Below are positions 12,958 through 25,896 of a stretch of DNA of 64,000 bases, piece by piece. Positions within the stretch are counted from its first letter, which is position 1. Every line of letters starts with the position of its first letter. The notes under the pieces were generated by a model. The model was not told the DNA's origin and searched no databases. It saw nothing but the letters and a program-made list of their open reading frames with translations. This DNA comes from Nemopilema nomurai (lineage: Eukaryota; Cnidaria; Scyphozoa; Rhizostomeae; Rhizostomatidae): contig ML133442.1 in the NCBI GenBank assembly GCA_003864495.1, positions 499,731-563,730 on the forward strand, read 5' to 3'. The translations under genes were made by a program, and so were the position numbers.

Positions 12958-15900
12958 CTGACATCGGTTTGATTGAATCCAATGCTGTCGTCATAGGCGA
13001 ACGTGGAGCGAAGTGAGAGAACAGTAGCACCAGCAAATGTCAAGAATATCATGAGGTAGACGATCGAGAAAATGAAAAATTCTTTTTTGAACAGCGCTCC
13101 TAGTGTCCTCGAGTACACTGCAATCCGCCTAAAGGATAATAAAAACAATTAAGAAATAGGATGTATAGCATGAAAAATAGAAAATGATTTGAGTGCGATT
13201 GTAAGAGTTAGAAACTGAAGAATGAATTTGGATGAGAAATATAGGTGGTTGTAATCAGATAGCTGTTTTATTGAAGGTAGGTCCTGTCAATGCAAATATG
13301 CTTCTTGGAATTTCCACGTGATAATATAAAAAGATTTCCATGCTCCGCAAAAACTACGCGGACAACTTTATATACAAAAAACAAATAGCAAACACAGAGC
13401 CTTTGCAATGGAAAGGTATGATATACTATACATCTATATGTTAAAAAAATCACGCGAGGCGGAATAATAAAATTTATCTGCCGGTTTTACTGTAGATAAA
13501 GTGTTTTATCATCAGCTTTTTAGCAAGAAAATGGCTTTCTTTAGATCTGGAGAACTTGTAATGATGAGCATATGGCACACAATGCATGGAGATCTTTGTT
13601 GATACATTTGAAGCATCTTCACTGTTTTCAAAGATTGGATGAACGAGGAAGACATTCTCAAAGTACCTCCCGAAATTGGTAGAAAAAGTGCATCATTTCA
13701 AGCAACGAAATATAAACTTACTCCCAAGCAGGAAAATATTTGTATATCCTCAGGCAGTTCAAGATGTATGCCAGTGAAGCAACTACCCATTGACCCTCTG
13801 GACATGAATACCGCAACGGGATGATAAGCAAAACACCAAGTATCCCGAGAACGTCGACGAAATTGAAGTAGTCATGAGCATACGTCTTTAGCCCTTCCCT
13901 AGAAAAGAGTGCAAAGGGTAGGAATCACATGGTGTTGAACAGCTATGACGATCAAAATGCATAGAATCCGACAATATCCATGATCCATTGACAAAGCAAG
14001 ATGGTATTCTATATAGAGGCGAAAATGCTTTCTTCAGAAAGAATTTGAATGGAAGATTTATTATAACCGCGAATGCACACAGTGTCGTTTTTATAGTTTT
14101 GGTATGTGTGACAATACCAAAAGTTGCATAGCTACGTGAGATGAAACCCAAAATGCCTGCAAAAAGTCTTAGTAATAAAAGTGAAGTAACTTTGAAGAAT
14201 TACTGAAGAATGAAATTCTAAAAATTACAGTATTTCCATTGAAAGGGATACTTAGAAATTCAATGATTGCTTAAAAAAAATGAGTTTTTGTTGCCTTCTT
14301 TAAAATGATAATGTCCTTAGATTGTCTAATGTGGAGAGGCAAAGAGCTTCACGTGTGAGGTGCAGCGTATTTAAATTACTTCTTCTGGGGGTAATTACCA
14401 TACTTTTATCATGATTAATATCATTACCATTGCTAATTCAATATATTAGCGAGGTACTAGATAGAAGTAGTTTAAAAACAATATATATAATTTAAAGATG
14501 GACTCTTCATATACTGTCAGAATTATTAAAACCAAAAACGACCACAAAAGGCATTTTTTATGGAAGCCAATAACGTTTAAATTGCAATTTAGCATCTCAT
14601 ACTAATGCATTGCGCATGCGTTTGTGGACTGCCGTAAACATAGTTGTGCGCTTCTAGATTAACGTTGTCTGCAAAAAATGATACTAGATAAACATTAGGT
14701 TAGTTACTAACGCGAGTTCTCCAGACTCTATGTTTGTAGTAAAAATCATACGAGATCGAGCAAAAGAAATAAAACTTACTTATATAGTTGATCTGCTTCA
14801 ATAGCAAAATAGGCCAGCGTCAAAATGATTGTTACGCATTCACAGAAAGCTCTAAAGCGATCAATGCTGCTTTGATATTGGATTGGCTCCTTTGACTTTG
14901 CGGCAAGAAAAAGTGACAAGGCCAGAACGATCAGGTAGGCCGCAAAGCATGCAAAATGGAACCTTGAAATAAATGTTACCTTGAAATAAATGTTACCTTG
15001 AAATAAATGTTACCTTGAAATAAATGTTACCTTGAAATAAATGCAAAATGGAACCTTGAAATAAATGTTATCAATTTACCAAATACAATATTCGCTGCTT
15101 CCTACCAAGCTAAAGAAAAATTTTGAAAGCGTATCAAAAAGTCTTTAGCAGTGTAATTGTGAGAATACTATTATTTTCTTGTATTCAATCAAAGATATTT
15201 ATAGATTTGTAGTAATTTAAGACTAAATATTTAAACAACAGATAAATCTGTCAGCAGAAAAAGCCTATTTAAAATCATATCCACAGACAATAGTGATAAA
15301 CCTTTTGCTTAGCAACATCTAAAAAATTACAGAAGGCATGCTACCCGCAAAACAGGTGAAATAATATTATTATATTGGCCTTTCATGTGCCCTCTGGCAT
15401 ATGATACGCTTTGTGAAAAAACACAAAGCATCATAAATAAAAAAAATTACATAGCCAGGAACACAACCCTCAAGCATCTAGAAGTAAAATAACTGTGTAT
15501 TACATGATATAGTACTTTGCATATGCATCCCATTTTCTTCTTGCGAGCACTTTCACAGTTGGATGCCTGACCGCTTCCTTTTTGAAAGTAAAAGATATTA
15601 ATATGGAGCAGGTGTCTATCAAAATAAATTTATAAGGCAAAGTAGCATTGAAACATGATAATAAGTGGGTAATGGCATTTCTAATCAAATGGCTCCTTAA
15701 ACGAGGGTCACTCCAAAATTATTGAGATATTCAAAAACCGCAAGTAGCATCATGTTCAAATTTTAACAGTTTCTCAAAATACTCTCCACTAGCTTCTACA
15801 CAAAGTTTCATACGATAAAACCACATATCAAAACAGTGGGCCCATTTTTCCGCGGCCAGGTCAGAAACAGCCTCGATGAAGGCGCAAATTACATCATCAG

Positions 15901-18900
15901 CGCTGTCAAACTTGGTTTCGCGAATTTTTTCTTTCACCGTTGGAAAGAGGAAGAAGTCACAAGGTGCCAAATCTGGTGAATATGGCGGGTGGGTCATCAA
16001 CTGGATTGAATTTTCGGACAGAAAGTCGATAGTCAAAGCAGCTTTGTGCGCGGAAGCGTTGTCATGGTCCTCTTAAGCCGGTCCTTGGACGTTTATTTTG
16101 CCAAACTTCTAGAACCTGTGGTATGCAGCGGTTGACATACCAATCCGCGCTCACTGTATGACGGTCTTCAACTTGAACGGTTGCGACATGACCAGTCTTT
16201 GAGAAAAATGACGCCACCATTTTTTTTGCCGACGCTTCTGGATCGCCGAAATATTTGCGGCGGGTTTTCACCTGGAAAGATCCAAGTTGAGGATTGGCGC
16301 TTTGTCTCCGGGTCAAATTGGTAAATCCAACTTTCATCGCCAGTCACAATGTCATAAACCCGTTTCGACGTCCCTTCATTAAATTTTTTGCAGCATGAAT
16401 TTTTGCAGCATAAATTGGCATCAATTGACGCGTTGCTCTTTTTGCTCATCTGACAAGCAATGCGACACCCAGCGGGCGGCCACTTCCCGAACTTTCAGAT
16501 TTTCATGCAAAATTGTGTGCAATGCTGCTGGTCCAATCTTTACGCTATCCTGCATCATAGAATACGTAATCCGGCCGTCTTGCCTTAGCAGCTTCTCCAC
16601 AGCGGCAACTGTCTCTTTTTTGCCTCCCTGCGTGGGTCTCATCTTTAAGGCTCTCCCTCCCTCTCTTAAATTCGGCAAACCATCGAAAAACTGTTGCCCT
16701 TGAAGGCGCATTATCTCCAAATGTCTGCAAAAGTTGAGCTAGGCACTCTTCTCGTGTCAGACCCCTTTTGAAATCATAATAAATCATCGTACAAAAATCA
16801 CGTTTTTTAAGTTCCATTTTCAACAAATAAGAACATCTAAGGTGCTGAAATTTAAAACTCGTTTCTATTTTTCCCCGCGCTTGAAATTAACAAAAATTAC
16901 AGAACATGGGTGAAATAGATGGTACAAGCTACCAAAAAAATTTCAAACACATCTCAAGCGGTTACTGGATATCTCAATAATTTTGGAGTGACCCTCGTAA
17001 ACATCACTAATTGCATAATACCGTCCGCCTGAAGAAGACCCACTCGAAATAGATAACTAGCAAACTGGTAGTGAAAATAAACAAAATAAAACCAATTGTT
17101 GATACGAAAGGTATGGGACGCCTTGCTGGATTCTTCTTTGATATGAATCATCTTGGTTTCCAAAGGAAAAAGCTTCCATTTTAAAGATAATGTACTTACT
17201 TTTGATAAGATTAGAAGGTTTAAACAAGCGATAAGAAGTGCCCATTTTTATTACCTAGTCTTGCAGGAGCAAAATATTTAATTCATTTTATTACAATTAA
17301 TAATTAACTAGACCTGGAAAAAACAACAATAATGGAAAAAACGAAAAATTTGCATATGGCTTGAGATTGATGTTTAACCGTAGTAAACGTGGAAGAGGGA
17401 AATTATTAGAAAAGAAGGGCAAACAATTTCTCCCTTAAAAAAATCGAACATAAATACCTTGTGGACACTATTGCACAAGATTTGCAGACAGGACATTGAC
17501 GAATAGTCAAAATGTTTATTCTGTTTGTATAAATCCTTATGCTTGAAGTCTTGGCTTGGAGTGCCTTTTGGTTGAACCTTTCTTAGAGGAGCCCTTCCTT
17601 GCTGATCACCTTCAAGTATTTGGAAATGGAAATGGTATCGCACTGGGTCATCAGTAATGGCGTACATACTACTTGAATCATCATCTTCGTTTTTTTGCGT
17701 TGGGCTGTGAGGCCACTCCCTGCTGACTGTACTGTTGAGGACTTCGAAAACAGTTTGCTAACCGAAAAAACCTTGCATTAGAAATGATCATATTTTACTA
17801 TCTGGAAGTGGGGTTTATTTAAAACTGAGTTTATAGTGGTCTTAGACATTCACGTCTGGTCAAGAATAGATGCGATCCTCGACCAAAGCTGTGGCAGTTT
17901 CGACTACCTTGTGAGAATGTGATCATTCATGTCCAGTCTTTCCATTGTGCACAATCAGAGTTGTACCAATTCACACTAGAGAATGTTTCAACAATTTCTT
18001 TAACTGAATAATTCTGTTTCAATATATAACTAAAATTTCGAAAAATTTTATCACCAAGAGACAGACAGGAAACTTCATCTTCTTGATAGTACCTTCATGC
18101 TTGGATCTCTGATGATGTCTGCAAATCTGATCTTTAAAGAAGCAGACCCTTGAGTCTCAAAAATCATTTTCACTCTAAAAAGAGAAAGTAACATAGAACA
18201 GGTACTAATAGCAAAGTGGAAGTTACTGCAATAATCAGAACTAATGGACTCCCAATTCCCAATGTTAGAGTCTGGCTTGAGCTTGGCAAATGTTTTAATA
18301 CACTTCTATTTCCATTTAAAAAAGAAGCCATTTTCATTGAGATGACTTGAAAAACAATCAAGAAAAGATCAAACAGGTGAACGCACATCACAAAACATTC
18401 AAAATCTTATTGTTTTTAATTTGCCTTTGGGTCATCTGCTATGCTGATAATGACTTTGTTGCATTATTAATACCTTGAGTTACGAGTCTGTCTACACTTC
18501 TAACATTAATTCACAAATGGTTGTTTGGCTCTATAGGCACCTTCTGCCTTTTGGTGTCCTTGATTTCTTCACTACAAACACTCTCTGCTATTATTTTTGA
18601 ATAAACATGATTGGAAAGGCAAAGATTTTGCAAGAATTCATGCAAGAAATAGCAAAACATGATTTGATCCTACCCAATTACTTCTTTACCTGACCTCTGT
18701 CCAACAACATTGTTATTTTATTTGCAACTGTTTGTTTATTTTGTCCACTTTTGGTAATATACATACTCTTAGCAGTGTTGACCAACAAAGTACTTCAGTT
18801 TGTTAAAACCATGTTTTTCGCTGTTTATTGCAATTGAGACAAATCTTTATTGAAAACCCATCTGAAATAATCAGAAGAGGATCTATATCTATGTTTGTAC

Positions 18901-21900
18901 ATACTTATTTTGGTTTTATGTTGCCTTGTAGAAGTGTACCTCTGAAACATGTTTTCCTGTACAATAATGTAACTAGCAAAGTGCCAAGACTTACTTTCCC
19001 TTAGGAGATTTTTTTATCATCATTGCAGCTAGGTGATCATAGCGATTTTTCAATGCCAATTCCAAAGCTGTTGTATCATTCAAGGTTTTCTTGTCATTCT
19101 TGACAATGCATCTAAAAGCAAAAATTTGATTTAGAATACATGTAGAAAGAAATTAGAAAATGTAGTGAATATTTAAAATCCTTGGTTTTTAATCAAACTT
19201 GGTATATTGCATGGCTTTATTCAGGTGTTGGCTCAATTTATATATTGTCTTGAACATTTATGAAAACAAGTTTGAGAAATCTGGTTGCAGATCCTAACAC
19301 AAACCCTCTTGAATCAAAATTATTCGCTCTGTTTCTTTTTTTTAAACTAAAGCATGAACATTATTACAGAAAAATAGATATATAATATTAAAATTTTTGA
19401 AATAACAGAACTGGATGCATGTCATTAGTGGAATATCTAAAGGGTTTCTTCTTTGAATATCTAGAACTACTCTTTGTAAAATATTATTCAACATATGTTT
19501 TTTATTATGCTCCAGCACACAAAATTAAAAAATGCTATTTAAAGCACAGAACTGGATTAACAGTTTGAAACCGGCAAAATATACCAATAAATTCTGATGG
19601 AAAAATATGAAATTGTGTAAAAGACAAACTTTGCTATAAGAAAAAAGTTTCTCTTGATGCTTGAATGGGTAGATGCATCTTTGCTCATTATTTTTTGGAA
19701 ATCTTCTGCACATAGCTCAAGTAATGTTCTTTTGACATTGCTCCCAGCTACCCTGGCATCAAACTCTTTAACACTATATTTGCAGTTTTCTCGTTTCATT
19801 GCATCAGTGATTTGTTGATTTCTGGCTTCATTTTCTGCATATTCCTGGTCAATTATCACTTGTGCAATCCTTAGAATCTGAGCCAAGAAGAAAAAGCAAT
19901 CTATGATTTGAAGAAGAGCTACAATCTAAACAAAAAAAACCTTATGCAAAGCAAATATGTACAAATGAATAACACAGACAAAGCATTCTTCAAGATCAAT
20001 ACACATAAATGTGTGGCTATTTAGCTATAACAAGGATCAGGGAAAACATTAAGACACTCTTCATAGTAACTCAAAGTTTATATTATGTTCTGGTTTACTT
20101 TCAAAAAACTAAACCTTTCTACATTACAATGCTATGACTTTTCTTTGGCTGATATAACATAAACACTATTTCATAAAACTAACTTCCAAAATACAGCTTT
20201 TTACCTCATTCTCTTAAATACATGAATCAGATGTGTGAAAGGACAAAACAGAGTGACTTTGCCATAACCAATGAAAAGAGGGGTACAAGAATTGCCAGCA
20301 CATATCAAGAAAGAACTTGAAGCACATTATTAACTTTCACCTGCTTCTCAAATCCTAAAATTCTGTCAGGGTCATCTTCATGTGATTCATAGGTATCATA
20401 CCAATTAGTCATCATCATGACAACAGGGTCTTGATCCCGTCCCTCAAAGTAGCTGCAAATATTGTTTGCTCTCAGCTGATCAATGACCTTTTTCAATGGC
20501 ATTTCCTTACCTGTCTTTGTGATTTCTTCTTCTTGCATTTTTGTTACCTGAAAAAAGATGCTTATAAAAAGCCATCCAAAAAAATGCATAAATCTTAAAT
20601 ATATCCTGTATGATATCCAGCATCCAATTTGCAACACTCAATTCATCACCATGAAGTGAAAATAGCCAAGGAAATGGCCTGAGATTGCTCTTGCATTCCT
20701 TTGCATACACCTTCCTTTCTATAGGAGTATGACTTATCGCACACCTGTGTTCTGGCATTAACAGGATTCTTATTATGTCAGTCCATGATTTACCGGAAAA
20801 CATTCACTCCCATCATTTGTCCTTTGATAATGACAGACTTCATCTTGTTGCTTGTTGGTCGTTGTTTGCAATTCAAGTTTTCAATTGAGCTTATTGACCT
20901 CTAAGATCTATCTTACATTTAAAGTTTCAGGAGTATTAATCAGCCATTCTTTGAATCCTGGTCGAAATAACAAAGTTCTGGTTTTTTTGGTTATTTGGGT
21001 CATTCCTAGCCCGTCTGCAGAGTATGGCACTTTTTGTCAAGATCTCCAGTGCCCACAAGCAAAAAGCCTGGTGTGCCAGTGTGCACCACCAAAACATTCT
21101 GGTGTGCTGGTGTGCCCAGCTTTTTTCCCCTGTTGTGGCTAAAATTTGTAAATTTGCATTTTACTGTAAAAATGCAAAGAAGCTGCAATAAAGACTGAAG
21201 TCTGGGAATTTGTTCTGAAATAAAATTTCGTCTCCAGCCTACTTTTGGTTAAGTAGGTAATCATTAAATATATTTCATTCCAATAACAAATAAGGACATT
21301 TGCACATTCATGCAAACAACATTGGCTCTCGGACTGTCACTTAAAACCGTTGGTAGCAAGTTTTATGATTTACGAAGCTGCCAACCTCACCAGTCACAGA
21401 TATGGCATTATAAAATGAGTGAATATATAAAATCATAGCCCTGCTACTTTTCAAGGACACTTTAAATAAATTTTTGAAGTATACTGTTGAAGATAGTGCA
21501 AGTTTTTATTCGTATATTTGTCAAGTGAGATTCCTGATATCTCAGATGGATCATACACAACTGTAGTCGTTTTTATCAGCTGACATTTTCAATGGGATCA
21601 CAACCAGCCACGCCTATATTTGCTGCCACACCCAAAAATACCCGGTGTGCAATAGGTTTTGTACAAAAATATCTCCGGCGTGCACATGCCATACTCTGCA
21701 GACTGAATTCCTAGATTTTCATAAATCTGTCTCTTTTATCGCAAAAACCTACCAAAGATTACTTTGATGTCAAAATAAATATCAGAAACACTAAGGGGAA
21801 TTTATTTGAAAACTATTTTTTGTTATCCTGGTATAAACAACTTGCATCTGGCCCTCAGAATTCTGTTTGCATGGACCACACCCTGGAAACTGATACAAAT

Positions 21901-22228
21901 TGTTGGCCATGCATGTATCGGAAACATTCAAAACCCAGATAGAAGTAGCAAATTTAAATCGGAACAGCTTAAGAAAAACCCTCTTTTGACAGAAATCCAT
22001 GTGTAATATGAGGGGACACAATTGAAGCGAGGTGTTAGGTAGACCAAATCGCCCTATGAAAGCAAAAATGCTGCAAAACAATAACAAAAGCAAGTGCGGG
22101 AAACTTACATTAGTCCAGAAGTCATTGTCTTCAGGGCTCACTAAGGAGAGGATTTTTCCAAGTTGTTCTGCATCCCGTTTGCCTTTTTCCAAGTCTATTA
22201 ACTGACTACTTTCTGGGGTCGGGTCCAT
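12958..22228 (-). CDS. TRP-family-like cation channel with ankyrin-like segment (multi-exon; 3' end not resolved)
   Basis: Minus-strand exons: 22109..22228 (ATG, 'MDPTPESSQLIDLEKGKRDA'); one or two between about 20640 and 20880 with uncertain edges; 20341..20547; about 19630..19877; 18995..19111; 18093..18174; 17458..17757; 17172 down to 17022 or 17008; 14780 to about 14962 or a repeat copy upstream; 13722..13898; 12958..13128. Most junctions agree in phase. The 19-kb exon reads 'NDTTALELALKNRYDHLAAM', the ankyrin-repeat pattern. Later exons give hydrophobic helices: a likely S1 ('NWFYFVYFHYQF'), then 'AAYLIVLALSLFLAA' and 'FCECVTIILTLAYFAIEAD', then 'FNFVDVLGILGVLLIIPLR' followed by 'WVVASLAYILNCLRIYKYF' and 'FIFSIVYLMIFLTFAGA', with the order and spacing of TRP S3-S5. 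The first exon has no signal peptide. I found no pore loop or S6 exon, so the end is missing, unrecognised or lost. The subfamily is not assigned. Confidence 0.65.
14961..15070. repeat. 17-bp tandem repeat carrying a splice acceptor
   Basis: Units of 17 bp ('ccttgaaataaatgtta') repeat five times from 14962. A further copy from 15053 follows a duplicated 'gcaaaatggaa' block. Read on the minus strand, each unit contains 'atttatttcaag', the 3' splice acceptor of the TRP-like exon that ends at 14780. Because 17 is not a multiple of 3, each copy offers a different phase. Confidence 0.9.
15701..16998 (-). mobile_element. Tc1/mariner (mariner, DD34D) transposon, degenerate
   Basis: The element is bounded by perfect 30-bp terminal inverted repeats (15701-15730 and 16969-16998; outer bases 'acgagggtcactccaaaatt'). 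The right end is followed by 'aa'; if the outermost 'a' is excluded, a TA target site remains on the right and AA on the left. The transposase lies on the minus strand, split over several frames. An N-terminal helix-turn-helix region ('TREECLAQLLQTFGDNAPSR') lies at about 16545-16826. The first catalytic Asp is in 'VTGDESW' (about 16350), the second in 'HDNASAH' (about 16055) and the third in 'YSPDLAPCDFF', with 34 residues between the last two. At least three frame breaks make it inactive. It sits in an intron of the TRP-like gene, transcribed in the same direction as that gene. Confidence 0.93.
15731..16826 (-). pseudogene. Broken mariner transposase
   Basis: Coding remnants of a roughly 350-residue mariner transposase occupy three frames. 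The helix-turn-helix domain runs to about 16680. The middle part ('LLRQDGRITYSMMQDSVKIG') continues in a second frame to 16421. The catalytic core follows with further shifts near 16330 and 16070. All three acidic residues survive (DES, HDN, PCD), so decay is by indels and stops and not by loss of the active site. No single uninterrupted frame remains. Confidence 0.9.
21002..21714. mobile_element. hAT-like non-autonomous element with 8-bp target duplication
   Basis: The 697-bp element (21010-21706) is flanked by the direct repeat 'attcctag' (21002-21009 and 21707-21714), the 8-bp target duplication typical of hAT insertions. Its ends match as inverted repeats around 'gtctgcagagtatggca'. Subterminal 'ggtgtgc' motifs recur at both ends. 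There is no transposase, so it is a passive element. It lies in the first intron of the TRP-like gene. The family call rests on duplication length and overall form. Confidence 0.75.
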
Positions 22229-25200
22229 CGCTCCGTACAGCACAGTGCAATGGACTCGTGCTCCGAAATCACAACATTTCACCAGCCAGCTGCCCCGTCG
22301 AAAAGGCGCCTTTTTGACGTGCGATGCAAACGAGGCTCGGAGAGACCGCTGGGGAGTTACGATCTGCAATGGTGTTTCCTCAAACTCTAACACAAAAATA
22401 TTTCTTCAACATAAAATTGATTAATTACAATAAACTGATTTATATACTTAAACTTAATGTACAATATCCAATTTAATTTAGCTAAATGATAATGAATTGT
22501 CAACCGCAATATTTTGTAAAACAGCAATGAAAATTAAACAATTTTAGGCTGATGGACACATGGAAAGAACTTTGGGCAAGCTATCGAGCCATGTATCCAA
22601 ATTGACGTGTTTTATATTGATAACTTTAAGTTAGATGTAATAAGAATTAATTAAAGTAGAACGAAATAAAAGTAAGACTATAGGTCTGTGTTTCCCAGTG
22701 TCTCCACATTCTGTAGACTGTCGCACAAAAAGTGCAGGGGCGAAATTTCTGGGGGTGACGGGAGAAAGGGTGCTGCCCCCCCCCCCCAAATCCTCAAAAA
22801 GGGAGATTTTGTCAGGCAGACTTTGAAATGTTGTTTAGGTCACACTTTTGTTGCTGCTATTTTGCTCCAGCTTGGTTTTTTTCATTTTATGGTCACCGCC
22901 CAGTTGGCAAAACAAACCAGAAGCCTCATGTCCCGGGGCGAAATATTTGCCATAGTTAATTTACGTCTGTTTGTTTTTATTATTCTCGTCATTTTGCCAT
23001 GTTAATACAACATGTCTTTAGCCTCGAGCTTTTTAACGTTTCTAGCATGTAGTCAATCTGTGTCATCATTGCTGCATCGTAATTGTATTGAAATCTACTG
23101 CTTTCACTTTACTTTGTACTCTGTTGTTGTTTCACTTTATGATTGATTATGATAAGAAATGAAGCTAAAATAAAAATGTAGGACAGTGGTAATTCACGAT
23201 ATGAGGAATGCATGCTTCGGACAGTGCCCGCTAAGGCTGCGGTTGGTATTACACTTTTCTCTTAGTTTCTGAAAAACTGAGCTGATATTCTGTATCGAAA
23301 CAAACAAGAGATCTTTTTACCTTTGAAAAGCAGCCTGAATCTAAGGACTTGAATTGTCTTAAGCTAAACTAGAGCAGAGCGTAGAATATTTATTTTTCAC
23401 TATTCACCAAACAAACCTGCGAAGAAGAACAATTTGTTGAATTGAAACCTCCTCCCACTTTTCCAGAGATCAAAATTTTCTTACTGTTCTTTCCATTATT
23501 CTTTACAACATAGTATTTAATGAGATAAGAACTGTTTGTTTATATATAGCCTGCTTTTATTTGATCTATTTACTATCTTATTGAGGTACATTTCTAGTAC
23601 TTGTCCTTTTTTGCATCAATTCAGGAGATTACATTTCATTGCAATGTCATTTTTGACGTGTAGCCATGGTCCAACCAGTGGGTAGTCCTGTTACTGAATT
23701 TGATTCTTTACCCTCAAAGGTTCAATTTTGTGGCGCCGTCTCATTAGGCTTATTTTTCTAAGCATGTGATCCCTGAGTATGCCAATAAGCTTCAGGCTTA
23801 TAGTGTATACGATTGGAATTTGATGATCCATGCGTTCACATTAACAACAAGTGTTAAAGTGGTTATAAGTGTTGCTGTAAAACGAACTTGTTCTTTCTTT
23901 GCCCATTGTTTGGTGAACTGTTTCAATAAAATTATATAACTACGCGTACAATCAGCTGGCGTATAATTACTTCTTTTGAATATAACATTGACATTGCGTT
24001 TACTCAGTCAAGAAGGTTGACATCACACCATTCAGAAAGTTAGGGTAGTCCCCCTTCAAAAGGTACTGGCTTCTTTGCATCCATATGCAGCTCATTGGTT
24101 TATATAAAATTACAACCAACAAAATTAGAAAAGTTTCTTCTCATAAATATCTACCCTTACTAAAGTCATGATCTGTCAGAACAAGCTTTCAAGCATAAAC
24201 ATTTGCAAATGCACAGCAAATGCTTACCATTGCAAATCTTACTGAACATATTCTGCAAGCATAATAGAATGATCTTCATAAAAACTCACAATTGAGGAAA
24301 CAAACAGTTTCTTGAAAAACATGAAAAATTAACAATCAAAACAATGTTTAAAAATTAAAGCTCTCCATCTCAGCAGAAAATCAAAAATCAATATATACAA
24401 CAAATTAACCGGTCTTATCAAATATTTGTATACATAAAGGTATTCATAAAAAGCCCTTGTAATTCATCATTCTTGAGAAAAAATTGAAAAGACCTGAGTG
24501 TAGTCAGTGTTACAAACTTAACTCATGTCAAAGTTGCACTTTCTTTCTAAGTTTGAGAAACAAGGTGGACACAGTTTCGGCAAGGGTCTGAAAATTTCAG
24601 GGCATTATGCTATCATGTCAAGGTGCCGTTTCTAAGAACATCTTACTCAAACTTCACATCTCTTTTGATCAACTTATCAAACTGCGACTGACATTAAGTA
24701 AACTGATATGAGTGCTTCAAGTAAGATCAAAACAGAGCCAAGGATAACATGCAATAATGCGTAACATGGTTGTCAAAAGACTTTAGGTCATTTCCAGTAG
24801 TTTTCAAGTAGATACTGAAGTAACGCATCTTGATTTTAACAGAACACTAATAGACCTTTGTGCAGCCCAGGTGTCTCTGAAATAATGTCTGGAGCTTCAA
24901 GAAGAGCCGATAAGCATCTACAAATAGCCCGTGATATCTCTGCTGACTCTTTGGATGTGCTTCCAAATCTTCACAAGAGCATGGACCAGCACATAGTTTC
25001 AATGGAGGACCAAGCACAGACCATTAGCTCTTAAAGGAACATTAGCTCTAACAAAATCATATGTAGAGCCCAATTTTCTTCTTGATACATTTTATTAGGA
25101 GCACTCCTCAAAAAATATCGCAGATGCCGACACTCAGTTTCAGCTCCAATATAATTACTGCATATCTGTCTCCTCAGGAAATTTGCCAGAGCTCCATTTT

Positions 25201-25896
25201 TCATAAAGTTTGACCAATTCTTAACAGCAGAGCAGCAGACCAGTCAATACTAGTGTTGGGCTTTATTGTGCTAAGTGAGATTATCTTTGAAATGTACCTA
25301 TTTGACCATTGACAGTTGAATCTTATTCTTGTGCCCAGTTTAGATGTTGATCACTTAAGTTACACAGCTCAATTTCCAAATAAGACCAGGAGCCCTTCGG
25401 TAGCAAAAAGAACCTTGTTAATTCATGGATGGTGTGGATAAACAGTACAAATGTTAAAACAAGAAGGCTACTTCGGTGTTTGGCAATCTATTCGGCAAGC
25501 TTCATAAAATAAACTGTTTGTTAATGTAACAAGAACCAAGTAGGATGCCATTTCAGGGCTTAAAAGCCATGACTGAAATCTCTATCCAAAAATATCACAT
25601 CATTAGCTATGCAGCCTATGATCGAATTAATTTCGTCTTATGCTAAAAAGAACTCTAGCTATGCTCTCATCATCATAATAAATTTTGACCTTCATTGACG
25701 CAGAAACTCCTGGAGTATGATATGAAATGCAGAGTATGATATGAATTGCAGAGTATGGAATTCCCACCCTCTGTGGGAGTGGTCCCTTGCTTGTGACACC
25801 ATACTTTGCAATTTGAGCTATAAGGTCAAACTGAAAGAAAGCAATTAAAATTTGGACAAATCTGTACAACCTACCATATAAATAATATATATGGAC
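22229..25896. other. Intergenic region between the TRP-like and RNA-binding genes
   Basis: The region probably holds the TRP-like gene's promoter and the 3' UTR of the glycine-rich RNA-binding gene, which are both on the minus strand. A poly-C run lies near 22767-22786. The stretch at about 25,720-25,800 contains 'gcagagtatg' repeats resembling the end of the hAT-like element at 21.0 kb. Apart from the small ORF at 24,885 I see no coding signal. Confidence 0.5.
24885..25034 (+). CDS. Small ORF of 49 codons, uncertain
   Basis: ATG to TAA with a composition unlike the surrounding AT-rich DNA: 'MSGASRRADKHLQIARDISA' continuing to 'SMEDQAQTISS'. It is hydrophilic and probably helical, with no signal peptide or membrane segment. 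No family is recognised. It could be a small protein, a fragment of a larger spliced or processed gene, or chance. It is antisense to the likely 3' flank of the RNA-binding gene. Confidence 0.25.
   Translation: MSGASRRADKHLQIARDISADSLDVLPNLHKSMDQHIVSMEDQAQTISS

Noticed and set aside
18170..18391. Minus-strand ORF with two hydrophobic stretches
   Set aside because: It mainly covers the intron upstream of the 18093-18174 exon. The hydrophobic part includes the pyrimidine tract of that exon's acceptor.
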